A stretch of DNA of 32,611 nt, taken from positions 1-32,611 of the IMG/VR virus record IMGVR_UViG_3300005613_000252; one strand, given 5' to 3'. The translations under genes were made by a program, and so were the position numbers. The notes beneath the pieces are model-generated. The model was not told where the DNA came from and made no database searches. It was given only the letters and a program-made list of their open reading frames with translations. The DNA is from a virus. Shown one piece after another: positions 17,097 to 23,062 of this stretch; position 1 is the stretch's first letter; each line of letters opens with the position of its first letter.

Positions 17097-17460
17097 CTTT
17101 CACAATTACAGAATTTCACCGAAATTGTCCCCCAACAGAGACTCTCAGGGGGGTGGGTTATCCGTGGGTGGGAGGTAGTTAGTTAGTATATAATAAAAAA
17201 ATATATATATAAAATATCCACAACAGAAACATAGGCGATAAACCCGACACACAATCACACTATCTCCCGAACAACCCACCCCCCTACAAGTCTAACCCGA
17301 ACAACAATTTCCATGAATTTCTATCTCGACCTACGGTCGTAAATAAAGTAACCGATTTAACTAACATAACATTAAGAATAAATAATAACACTAATGAAAT
17401 ATAAATCACAATTTCATCGGGTGAAATACTAATTGTGTAAACACAAGAAAGGAAACTCTA
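17097..17460. other. Non-coding region: inverted repeat, AT tract, G-rich tract
   Basis: No ORF of note. It holds a half palindrome (17113-17125), a perfect 13-bp inverted repeat AGGGGGGTGGGTT (17147-17159) / AACCCACCCCCCT (17273-17285), a G-quadruplex-type tract at 17148-17173, and an uninterrupted A/T stretch around 17190-17216 followed by ATATCCACA, one mismatch from a DnaA box. Palindrome site C precedes the next gene. It looks like a replication origin or regulatory region; this is inference. Confidence 0.45.
17411..17427 (+). promoter_or_regulatory. 17-bp palindrome, site C
   Basis: ATTTCATCGGGTGAAAT, a complete consensus match, 33 bases before the gene at 17461. A small inverted repeat TTGTGTAAACACAA follows at 17434-17447, directly before the ribosome binding site. 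Confidence 0.6.
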
Positions 17461-17667
17461 ATGAAAAATTATATTGGCTACTTCACTAATAAACCTAACA
17501 TATGTGCTAGAATAAAAGCAAAGACTATTAGAAATGCTGCAAGACAATTTGCAGACGGACATGAGATAAAAGCAATTAGAATATTAAATATTGAAGATAC
17601 AGTCGCAACATTTAAAACTTGGAAAAGAGGAACTTTTAAAATTGAATTTGCTACAGATTTAAACTAA
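17461..17667 (+). CDS. Hypothetical small basic protein, 68 aa
   Basis: Basic protein with a helix ARIKAKTIRNAARQFADGHE and a beta-like C-terminus. ATG follows AGAAAGG. First gene of the tiny-gene cluster, behind palindrome site C. Followed by repeat R3. Not recognised; the size and position are typical of early host-interaction proteins. Confidence 0.6.
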   Translation: MKNYIGYFTNKPNICARIKAKTIRNAARQFADGHEIKAIRILNIEDTVATFKTWKRGTFKIEFATDLN

Positions 17668-17682
17668 CAAATGTTCACACTC

Positions 17683-17776
17683 AAAATCCGTGACATTCCA
17701 ACGTCAAACCGCCCAGTCGCCCGTAATGAGTGAAAGGCGAAGCGAAGCGGAGACGAACGAATGGAGGATAAGCGAC
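17683..17776 (+). repeat. GC-rich intergenic element, copy R3
   Basis: Head AAAATCCG, TGACATTCCAACGTCAAACC, GCC; tail with CCGTAATGAGTG, GGCGAAGCGAAGCGGAG and CGAACGAATGGAGG. TCGCC/GGCGA can pair around the tail's middle. It separates the gene at 17461 from the 29-codon membrane-peptide ORF. Confidence 0.75.
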
Positions 17777-17813
17777 AAATGTGAATACTAATTAAACTAA
17801 GAAAGGAAAAGAC

Positions 17814-17903
17814 ATAAAAATATTTCTAATCATAATTACTCACATAGTTCTATTCTACATCGGATATCAAACTGGAGTTAAATTAGTTGAAACAATGTTT
17901 TAA
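17814..17903 (+). CDS. 29-aa membrane peptide with apparent ATA start
   Basis: An open frame with a hydrophobic run IFLIIITHIVLFYIGYQTG and a polar end KLVETMF. AAGAAAGG is placed as in neighbouring genes, but the codon where ATG is expected is ATA; no ATG, GTG or TTG fits upstream before an in-frame stop. Its stop is directly followed by the AAAGAAAGG site of the next gene, so it fills its slot in the operon. Either a rare AUA start is used or the gene has lost its start by mutation or sequencing error. Confidence 0.45.
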   Translation: MKIFLIIITHIVLFYIGYQTGVKLVETMF

Positions 17904-17917
17904 AGAAAGGATAAATT

Positions 17918-18142
17918 ATGTTATACTTATTAAAAGATAGAAAAAGTAATGGCTATGATGTTATGGATAGCTGTATAGTTAGATCTACAGATCCTAAAAC
18001 TGCAAGAAAATTAGCTAACAAAGTTTGTAAAGATGAAGGAGAAATATGGACAGATTGTCAAAGAGTTTCTTGCAGAAGTATTTCTACTAATGCAATGCAA
18101 AATCCTAGTAAAGTTATATTAACATCTATTAGAAACGGTTAA
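17918..18142 (+). CDS. Hypothetical protein, 74 aa
   Basis: Small protein with three cysteines and a helical middle (DPKTARKLANKVCKDEGEIW). ATG follows AGAAAGG. Part of the tightly packed early cluster; no family recognised. Position and size suggest an early accessory protein. Confidence 0.6.
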   Translation: MLYLLKDRKSNGYDVMDSCIVRSTDPKTARKLANKVCKDEGEIWTDCQRVSCRSISTNAMQNPSKVILTSIRNG

Positions 18143-18154
18143 AGGAGAAACAAA

Positions 18155-18316
18155 ATGGCTAGTGAAAGTTTAAACTATTGGAAGGGCAGACTAATAACTG
18201 CAAGAAATAGATATAATTTAGTCTGTAGCAAACCAAACAGAGAAGAACTACTAATGTGTAAAAGAGTAGTCAAACGAATTGAAACTACATTATTTGAAAG
18301 GAAGAAACTAAAATGA
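18155..18316 (+). CDS. Hypothetical 53-aa protein
   Basis: ORF from ATG after AAAGGAG to TGA, beginning MASESLNYWKGRLITARNRY and ending ERKKLK. Very basic and helical. Its stop overlaps the lipoprotein gene's start as ATGA, strong support that both are translated. No known family. Confidence 0.6.
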   Translation: MASESLNYWKGRLITARNRYNLVCSKPNREELLMCKRVVKRIETTLFERKKLK

Positions 18317-18552
18317 GAAAATTGCTATCTAATGACTGGATTCAGCTCGGGCTGATTCTAACAATCTTATTCATCATGTCATTCTTACAAGGTTGTGAGT
18401 ATCAAACTGTAACTCACAGGAGAGTTGCACTGTTTTATAAGAGTGAGAATAACGGAGATGTTTCTAAGTCTCGAGACATTGGATCTTTCACTCACAAGAG
18501 GTCTGGAAATAAGACAGACGAAGCTCTAAGAAAGTTCTTCAAAACGAAGTAA
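18313..18552 (+). CDS. Small lipoprotein, 79 aa
   Basis: N-terminal signal: charged start, hydrophobic segment (residues 10-24) and lipobox LQGC with the lipidated Cys at 28. The mature part is about 50 residues, polar and basic. It is predicted to be processed by signal peptidase II and anchored in a membrane. It could act in superinfection exclusion or as an outer-membrane spanin-like subunit, but no partner inner-membrane spanin is seen and the early position favours an envelope-modifying role. Coupled to the upstream ORF by ATGA; followed by a hairpin. Confidence 0.65.
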   Translation: MRKLLSNDWIQLGLILTILFIMSFLQGCEYQTVTHRRVALFYKSENNGDVSKSRDIGSFTHKRSGNKTDEALRKFFKTK

Positions 18553-18561
18553 ATATTTATT

Positions 18562-18589
18562 CAGAGACTATAATGGATGATAGTCTCTG
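18562..18589 (+). terminator. Hairpin after the lipoprotein gene
   Basis: Perfect 10-bp stem CAGAGACTAT / ATAGTCTCTG with an 8-base loop, nine bases after the stop. It is not followed by a T-run, so it may be a weak terminator, an RNA-stability hairpin or a processing site. Confidence 0.45.
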
Positions 18590-18628
18590 TGTAACTATTT
18601 AATAAAGTTTAAAGAAAGGAAAAAAGAA

Positions 18629-18820
18629 ATGACTAAAAGAGAAGCATCAATCGTATCAGCATTTACAGGTATAATGCTTGGAGATTTTAGTGATCTACAC
18701 AAATATGTCGAAGAAATAATGGAAAGACCTGTATTTATTCATGAGATGGGTGATAGAAGAATAGCGTCTGAAATTAAAGAAAATGCTAGAAATGGCTTTA
18801 CGAATTTAATAGTAGAATAA
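18629..18820 (+). CDS. Conserved small phage protein, 63 aa
   Basis: Contains AFTGIMLGDFSDLHKYVEEI then RPVFIHEMGD. This phrase (T/A-G-I-x-x-G-D-F-x-D-x-x-x-Y-V, then RPVFTHE) is familiar from small phage proteins of unknown function found in many siphoviruses and podoviruses. ATG follows AAAGAAAGG. Role unknown. Confidence 0.65.
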   Translation: MTKREASIVSAFTGIMLGDFSDLHKYVEEIMERPVFIHEMGDRRIASEIKENARNGFTNLIVE

Positions 18821-18835
18821 CAGAAAGGTGAAATT

Positions 18836-19036
18836 ATGCCGAGAGAGCAAAGACCTAAAGAAGTGCAAGATTTAGAACTAATGCACAAAAATTCCAATAT
18901 AGAACAAGATTTAAAGAATACTTCATACTTTCCAGATCAACTACAAGCTTTTATAATGGATAGAGATATTCATGGTTATAATCTTGTCAAAAGTCTAGTA
19001 TATCTAACACTGTCAAAATACTTTAATGGAGAATGA
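18836..19036 (+). CDS. Hypothetical protein, 66 aa
   Basis: Soluble, helical and charged; contains FPDQLQAFIMDRDIHGYNLV. ATG follows AGAAAGG. Fifteen bases after the preceding gene and two before the next start. Not recognised. Confidence 0.55.
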   Translation: MPREQRPKEVQDLELMHKNSNIEQDLKNTSYFPDQLQAFIMDRDIHGYNLVKSLVYLTLSKYFNGE

Positions 19037-19038
19037 AA

Positions 19039-19212
19039 ATGTCTAAAACTAACCCGAATAAAGTTGCGGCTAGAAATATCCTAACTGCAACTTTCAAATC
19101 AATTCTAGAAGTTGTAGATGCTTGTGATCTTGAAGATTGTATAGATTACAGCCGAGCTAAAGCTTTAGAAAATGAGTTTAAGAAAGATGTTCCAACTATA
19201 TTTAAAAAATAA
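19039..19212 (+). CDS. Hypothetical 57-aa protein
   Basis: ORF from ATG after TGGAG to TAA, beginning MSKTNPNKVAARNILTATFK. Helical, slightly acidic in the middle (VVDACDLEDCID). It starts two bases after the previous stop, fitting the operon. No recognised family. Confidence 0.55.
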   Translation: MSKTNPNKVAARNILTATFKSILEVVDACDLEDCIDYSRAKALENEFKKDVPTIFKK

Positions 19213-19226
19213 GAAAGGCTTCAAAG

Positions 19227-19265
19227 ATGAAAGAATTAAATAAAATAAGAAAGGCTTTAAAATGA
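19227..19265 (+). CDS. 12-aa mini-ORF, possible leader peptide
   Basis: MKELNKIRKALK then TGA, overlapping the next ATG as ATGA. The 13-mer AATAAGAAAGGCT before its start (19208-19220) is repeated exactly 36 bp later before the next gene (19244-19256). It may be a leader peptide for translational coupling or a by-product of a duplicated ribosome binding unit. Confidence 0.35.
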   Translation: MKELNKIRKALK

Positions 19266-19585
19266 CAAAATTTAGTAAAGGTGTTTGGGTATTCAGGAAA
19301 CATTGCGAAGATAGTCAATGGTTTGGAAATATTATATGCAATTATGGCAAAGTTAATAATATAAACACTATTAGAACTATCACATGTCATACTACATACG
19401 GTACTCCAGAAGAAAATGAAGCTAATGCTGTACTTACATCTTCTGCTTATGACTTATATTTTACTTTAGATAAAGCTTTAAAATACATTAAATCTATAGA
19501 AAAAAATCAAGATGTCTATCCTTATGAAGTAATTGTACCAGCTGAAAAATTGTTAACTAAAATTAAGAAAGGTAAACTATCATGA
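19262..19585 (+). CDS. Hypothetical protein, 107 aa
   Basis: Mixed alpha/beta protein with GVWVFRKHCEDSQWFGNIIC near the N-terminus and a basic C-terminus (LTKIKKGKLS). Its last codons include AAGAAAGG, the ribosome binding site of the next gene, and the stop overlaps the next ATG as ATGA. No recognised family. Confidence 0.6.
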   Translation: MTKFSKGVWVFRKHCEDSQWFGNIICNYGKVNNINTIRTITCHTTYGTPEENEANAVLTSSAYDLYFTLDKALKYIKSIEKNQDVYPYEVIVPAEKLLTKIKKGKLS

Positions 19586-19884
19586 CACAAGAAGAAAAAC
19601 AACTCGAACTGTTAGCTCTTAAAGAGAGCTTTGAATCTGCAACTATAACAGCGGAACAGTATACTTCTGGTATAGTTCACATTATGAATCTGCCAGAAAA
19701 TGTTCCTTTCTCAGCTACTAGAAACCTCGGGCTGAAAGTGGATGAAAAAACTAAACAAATATTGGTAGGAAAATGTAAGATACCTTTTAATTCTGAAGAT
19801 AAAAGTAGAAAACTTCGTGTTGCTACTTTTTTGAAAGATGATTCTGAAGAAGAAAGAAAGCAGAGGAAATTTTATGAAAACTAA
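19582..19884 (+). CDS. Hypothetical protein, 100 aa
   Basis: Charged, N-terminally helical (EEKQLELLALKESFESATIT), C-terminus very acidic then basic. It overlaps the start of the peptide deformylase gene by 11 bp, suggesting co-translation. No family recognised. Confidence 0.6.
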   Translation: MTQEEKQLELLALKESFESATITAEQYTSGIVHIMNLPENVPFSATRNLGLKVDEKTKQILVGKCKIPFNSEDKSRKLRVATFLKDDSEEERKQRKFYEN

Positions 19885-20383
19885 ATCAAAACGTAGAAAA
19901 AGCCGTACACCAAGAATTTTAACTGGAAACCATCCATCTTTAAAAACTGTTTGTAAACCTGTTACCGATTTTGAAATAGCAACTAAAGTTATTCGAGATC
20001 TAAAATACTGTCTTGATAAAAGAAAGCGTGGTGTAGGACTATCTGCTAATCAGATCGGATCTGATCTTAGAATTATTTTAGTCCAAACAAAACGTGCATC
20101 TAACTATAATGTTCCTGGATGGCCTGCAGAATTTACAGCTATGATAAATCCAGTTATAACTGATGCTTCTGTAACTACTAATATTGCAACTGAAGGTTGT
20201 TTATCGTATCCTGGAATATATAAATCTATTAAAAGATCTTCTAGAATAAATGTGAAATACAATACCATTGATGGCAGTGAGCATTACGTTATGTTCTCAA
20301 ATTTTGAAGCTCGAATCATTCAGCATGAAATCGATCACTTAAACGGGCTATGTAGAATTTCACCCGATGAAAAAGTAAATTGA
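19874..20383 (+). CDS. def: Peptide deformylase
   Basis: 169 aa from the ATG at 19874, which follows AGAGGAAA; an upstream in-frame ATG (19838) would add 12 residues but lies inside the previous gene. All three motifs are present: GVGLSANQ (53-60), EGCLS (107-111; metal ligand C109) and HEIDH (151-155; two His ligands and catalytic Glu). It removes the N-formyl group from new proteins, using Fe2+ or Zn2+. Length is normal, with a basic N-terminal extension of about 15 residues. Phage-borne deformylases are known mainly from aquatic phages. Confidence 0.93.
   Translation: MKTKSKRRKSRTPRILTGNHPSLKTVCKPVTDFEIATKVIRDLKYCLDKRKRGVGLSANQIGSDLRIILVQTKRASNYNVPGWPAEFTAMINPVITDASVTTNIATEGCLSYPGIYKSIKRSSRINVKYNTIDGSEHYVMFSNFEARIIQHEIDHLNGLCRISPDEKVN
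20356..20372 (+). promoter_or_regulatory. 17-bp palindrome, site D
   Basis: AATTTCACCCGATGAAAAA region; one of the more diverged copies. It lies in the last codons of the deformylase gene, about 22 bases before the next gene's start, so the sequence also encodes ISPDEK. Confidence 0.4.
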
Positions 20384-20393
20384 AAGGAAACTT

Positions 20394-20651
20394 ATGACTC
20401 TAAACGATCAACAGCTAACAACTTTAACTAAAAATATTGTAAAATATTGCATAATTCCGCAACTACCTGACACGTTTTCTTGCCCAAGCTATGAGAATAT
20501 ATTCAAAGCTTTTGAATGTTTACAAGATAGTTGGATGAGCTATGAAAAATGGTTAGATCAAGATGTAAACACGTGTGAACAAGTGGATAAAATTTATTCT
20601 GATATTAAAGATAATATTATTGAAAGTTTAAAGGAGATTTATAATATCTAA
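20394..20651 (+). CDS. Hypothetical acidic protein, 85 aa
   Basis: Acidic helical protein (ENIFKAFECLQDSWMSYEKW). ATG follows GAAAGG, ten bases after the deformylase gene. Followed by repeat R4. Not recognised. Confidence 0.6.
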   Translation: MTLNDQQLTTLTKNIVKYCIIPQLPDTFSCPSYENIFKAFECLQDSWMSYEKWLDQDVNTCEQVDKIYSDIKDNIIESLKEIYNI

Positions 20652-20692
20652 CCGATTTAACTTAATAATTTATTTCTTAAAAACACGGTAGT

Positions 20693-20790
20693 AAAATCCG
20701 ATCATTCCAACGTAAAAGCCGCCCGAAGAAACGCCTAGCGTTTCATAGTGAGGGAAGCTTAAGGCCGTTAGGCCGTAGCGACGAACGTGC
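20693..20790 (+). repeat. GC-rich intergenic element, copy R4
   Basis: Head AAAATCCG, ATCATTCCAACGTAAAAGCC, GCCC; tail with the perfect hairpin AAACGCCTAGCGTTT, CATAGTGAGGG, and GGCCGTTAGGCCGTAGCGAC. It fills the gap between the genes at 20394 and 20824. The word TAACCGATTTAACT (20649-20662), also present at 17349-17362, lies just upstream. Confidence 0.75.
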
Positions 20791-20823
20791 GTAAGCAATA
20801 AGAAATAAAAGAAAGGTTTAAAA

Positions 20824-21291
20824 ATGACAACTGAACAAAAACTACTAACCATCAAAGGTGAAGAACTGAGCAGGTTGCTGGGTGAGGTGTTGATCGGCGA
20901 AATTAAGCAAAAAACAATAACGCTGAATTGCCCTTGCGGGTGGAAGCCAAGGCCAAAACTGAAACATGGGACGTGGAAATACAAGTGTCCGTATGTTAAT
21001 TGTGGTGTGGTATACTTATTGACTGAAGATATGTTTATTAAACGTGCCAACCACATTACACTTATCTGGCCTGAGGCAATGAAGTGGCGTGACTGGGCTG
21101 TTGGGGAATGTGGTTGGGAAGAATTTTGTAAGAATTTATTTAAAGTGGCTCATAGTCTAGGAGTATTTAAACCTAAACATTCTAAGACTATTTACGAGTG
21201 GATTACAATTGAAGCTCAGCCAGAGCACTACCTCATAACTGCTGCATTATGTAAATTGAAAGGAGAGCAAAATTGTCACCTAAAGAAATAG
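20824..21291 (+). CDS. Zinc-ribbon-like protein, 155 aa
   Basis: Residues 36-60 contain C36-x-C38 and C55-x4-C60 (NCPCGW, then KCPYVNCG), suggesting one structural zinc site. The N-terminal 90 residues are encoded by visibly more GC-rich DNA than the rest of the arm, and the gene sits directly behind repeat R4. The C-terminal 60 residues are helical. Nucleic-acid or protein binding is possible; no catalytic motif seen. Confidence 0.6.
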   Translation: MTTEQKLLTIKGEELSRLLGEVLIGEIKQKTITLNCPCGWKPRPKLKHGTWKYKCPYVNCGVVYLLTEDMFIKRANHITLIWPEAMKWRDWAVGECGWEEFCKNLFKVAHSLGVFKPKHSKTIYEWITIEAQPEHYLITAALCKLKGEQNCHLKK

Positions 21292-21731
21292 CAACTTTAA
21301 AATTACTAAAAAACAATTATAAAATATTTCTACCTCTTAACAGTCCGTCTGATGAACTAGTAATATTTTATAAAGATAAACCTCAACTTTGTTTGGTAAA
21401 ACTTACTCGTGAAACCAAAAGAGGCCCAAACTTACTTTACGGAAATATTATTGATTTTTCTATCTATAATTATGTGATAGCTGTTGAAAAAGAAACTAAA
21501 AGAACTTGGCTAATACCTATAGCTGATATAGATCTAGATAAAAAATCTATGATGTTATCTGCTTATGCTAATCACTATTCTTTAGTTCCTCAAAATTTAT
21601 CTAAAACAGTTGTAGAAAAGAAAAGAGAAATAACAGTAGCTAAAGTTACAGAAAAAGTTGTGAAAGAAAATAAAGTAAAAACTCGAATTGAAACTAATGA
21701 AGATATTTTAAACTTATTATCGAAAGGTTAA
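21273..21731 (+). CDS. Possible PD-(D/E)XK-fold protein, degenerate, TTG start
   Basis: 152 aa, TTG start after AAAGGAG, overlapping the upstream gene by 19 bp. Residues 8-85 follow the order of the small PDDEXK_5-type domain: a lysine-rich helix, DELVIFYKD (candidate acid D27), then QLCLVKLT, and a late strand with YNYVIAVEKETKRTWLIPIA. The usual E/Q before x-K is Leu here (LVK), so nuclease activity is doubtful. The C-terminal 45 residues are charged. The last codons (SKG) contain the next gene's ribosome binding site. Fold assignment by eye, low to moderate. Confidence 0.4.
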   Translation: MSPKEIATLKLLKNNYKIFLPLNSPSDELVIFYKDKPQLCLVKLTRETKRGPNLLYGNIIDFSIYNYVIAVEKETKRTWLIPIADIDLDKKSMMLSAYANHYSLVPQNLSKTVVEKKREITVAKVTEKVVKENKVKTRIETNEDILNLLSKG

Positions 21732-21733
21732 CT

Positions 21734-22000
21734 ATGTTCTCAGGTCCAGGAGCTCATCCGTGTTCAGATATTGGTAGATTACAATCTGATATAAATAGAA
21801 TTGATAGAGATTTAAGTAGAAAGGTTGATGCATATGAAATGTCTACGATCAATAGCAATGTGGCTAGTATGGAATGTGCCATTGAAGAAATTCGCTCCTT
21901 ATATGATGGGTTTTGCTTTAAACTCGAAACCTTTGAAACAAATCAAGAAGAAACAAATCAAGAAATAATAGAATTAAAAGAATTATTATCGAAAGGTTAA
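21734..22000 (+). CDS. Coiled-coil protein, 88 aa
   Basis: After a short Gly/Pro N-terminus, residues 14-85 form heptad-like repeats (RLQSDINRIDRDLSRKVDAY; ETNQEETNQEIIELKELL). Probably oligomeric. Ends LLSKG, like the gene before it, because both end in the ribosome binding site of the next gene. Function unknown. Confidence 0.6.
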   Translation: MFSGPGAHPCSDIGRLQSDINRIDRDLSRKVDAYEMSTINSNVASMECAIEEIRSLYDGFCFKLETFETNQEETNQEIIELKELLSKG

Positions 22001-22004
22001 AAAG

Positions 22005-22232
22005 ATGGCTAAACTAATTGAAGATCAAACATTAAATAGTGCAATTATTAAAGCAACACAAGATTTAACTGCAGTGCATTTAAGAAATATTAAATCAGCA
22101 TTAAGCGGTGTATATCCATTCTTATCAAATCCTAGTAAAGCAAAATTAAAAAGACATTTTAAATTGTTGAATGAATCTGCTGAAGCTCTTGCAAATGAAG
22201 CTATAGATCAGTGCAAGAAACGGTTTCAATAA
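22005..22232 (+). CDS. Hypothetical protein, 75 aa
   Basis: Basic, helical (TAVHLRNIKSALSGVYPFLS), ending KKRFQ. ATG follows CGAAAGG. Last gene before the isolated unit at 22.4 kb. Not recognised. Confidence 0.6.
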   Translation: MAKLIEDQTLNSAIIKATQDLTAVHLRNIKSALSGVYPFLSNPSKAKLKRHFKLLNESAEALANEAIDQCKKRFQ

Positions 22233-22310
22233 TTAGAATTTCATCTAAAATGTCTATAATTGTGGACAAAATTTTAATAAATAAATTTTAAAAAAATCCT
22301 GAAATTTATT

Positions 22311-22337
22311 TTGTAAAAATTCTTTTCAACGTATATT
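22311..22337 (+). promoter_or_regulatory. TTTCAACG-type promoter, rightward copy
   Basis: TTGTAA at 22311-22316, a 15-base spacer ending TTTCAACG, TATATTA, and ATGTAA three bases later: same layout as the terminase promoter (16091-16117). It lies about 45 bases before the gene at 22382. Confidence 0.65.
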
Positions 22338-22381
22338 AACCATGTAAACAAATTATTTTATTTAACGAAAGGCAGAAAGTT

Positions 22382-22741
22382 ATGCGAGAAGAAGTCAAGG
22401 TAGTAAAGTCTAAAGGTAAAGAAGTTGGCACTGTTACAGTAACTATCTACGAAACCGTAGAGGAACTAATTGAGAATGTTGAAGAGTCAGTTATCCTTTC
22501 TATGTTTAACAAGGCCAACGTTATTGCTAAGCAGGCTGCAGAACGCAATGCTCATGCACCGGCTAGACTTGGTAAGGGTAAGAAAATGGAGATGGCATTT
22601 AATCTTCTCACTATCGAAGACATGCAGAGTTGTGCTGGTGATTTCGCAGCTCTTCAAGAGTTGGCTGCAACGAAGCTTCCTGAAGTTGAAGCAATGCTTG
22701 CCGCTCAAGCTGGAACAGAAGCAGAGACAGTAGAAGCATAG
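22382..22741 (+). CDS. Hypothetical protein, 119 aa, isolated expression unit
   Basis: Begins with a Lys/Val-rich beta segment (EVKVVKSKGKEVGTVTVTIY) and continues as an amphipathic helical domain ending in an acidic Ala/Glu tail. Codons are less AT-rich than in the neighbours. It has its own promoter of the same type as the terminase operon and a strong terminator. This suggests an abundant product made together with virion proteins, although it lies in the replication arm. A nucleoid-type or virion protein is possible. Not recognised. Confidence 0.7.
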   Translation: MREEVKVVKSKGKEVGTVTVTIYETVEELIENVEESVILSMFNKANVIAKQAAERNAHAPARLGKGKKMEMAFNLLTIEDMQSCAGDFAALQELAATKLPEVEAMLAAQAGTEAETVEA

Positions 22742-22753
22742 TTTGTTTGGATA

Positions 22754-22797
22754 GCCGGGACTCAGACTGGCAACAGTGTGTGAGTCCTGGCTTCTCT
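22754..22797 (+). terminator. Terminator with GCAA tetraloop
   Basis: An 11-bp outer stem GCCGGGACTCA / TGAGTCCTGGC (one G-U) surrounds an inner ACTG-GCAA-CAGT hairpin with a GNRA-type loop, followed by TTCTCTT. It closes the isolated unit at 22382-22741. Confidence 0.7.
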
Positions 22798-22814
22798 TAT
22801 GCTCAAATTTAAGA

Positions 22815-22831
22815 ATTTCATATGGTGAAAT
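22815..22831 (+). promoter_or_regulatory. 17-bp palindrome, site E
   Basis: ATTTCATATGGTGAAAT. The right arm contains GGTGA, positioned as the Shine-Dalgarno sequence for the ATG at 22838. Pairing of the two arms in mRNA would hide this site. Confidence 0.6.
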
Positions 22832-22837
22832 ACTATC

Positions 22838-23059
22838 ATGTTCATACTAAATAACATAACTAAATTTTTTAATCTTTCTAAAGAAGAACAATTTGAAAAG
22901 GTTTATAAACTTCAAGAAAGACGAAAAGAAATTAAATTAGAAAATAAAAGACGAAAAGCAACTAGAAAGAGGAAAGCAAAAACTAAACAAACTAAAGAAG
23001 AAAAGATGTTAGCTATGCTATCACCTGAACTTCGAGAGATATTTCTTAAGAAAGGTTAA
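22838..23059 (+). CDS. Highly basic small protein, 73 aa
   Basis: Residues 20-57 are dominated by Lys and Arg (RRKEIKLENKRRKATRKRKA), followed by a short helical end (LAMLSPELREIFLKKG). Probably binds nucleic acid. Its only plausible ribosome binding site lies in palindrome E. It immediately precedes the sigma-like gene (3 bases apart). Confidence 0.6.
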   Translation: MFILNNITKFFNLSKEEQFEKVYKLQERRKEIKLENKRRKATRKRKAKTKQTKEEKMLAMLSPELREIFLKKG

Positions 23060-23062
23060 ACT

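Noticed and set aside
20670-21056. Leftward ORF across repeat R4 and the zinc-ribbon gene
   Set aside because: Opposes the operon, lacks a ribosome site and overlaps a gene with a better start.
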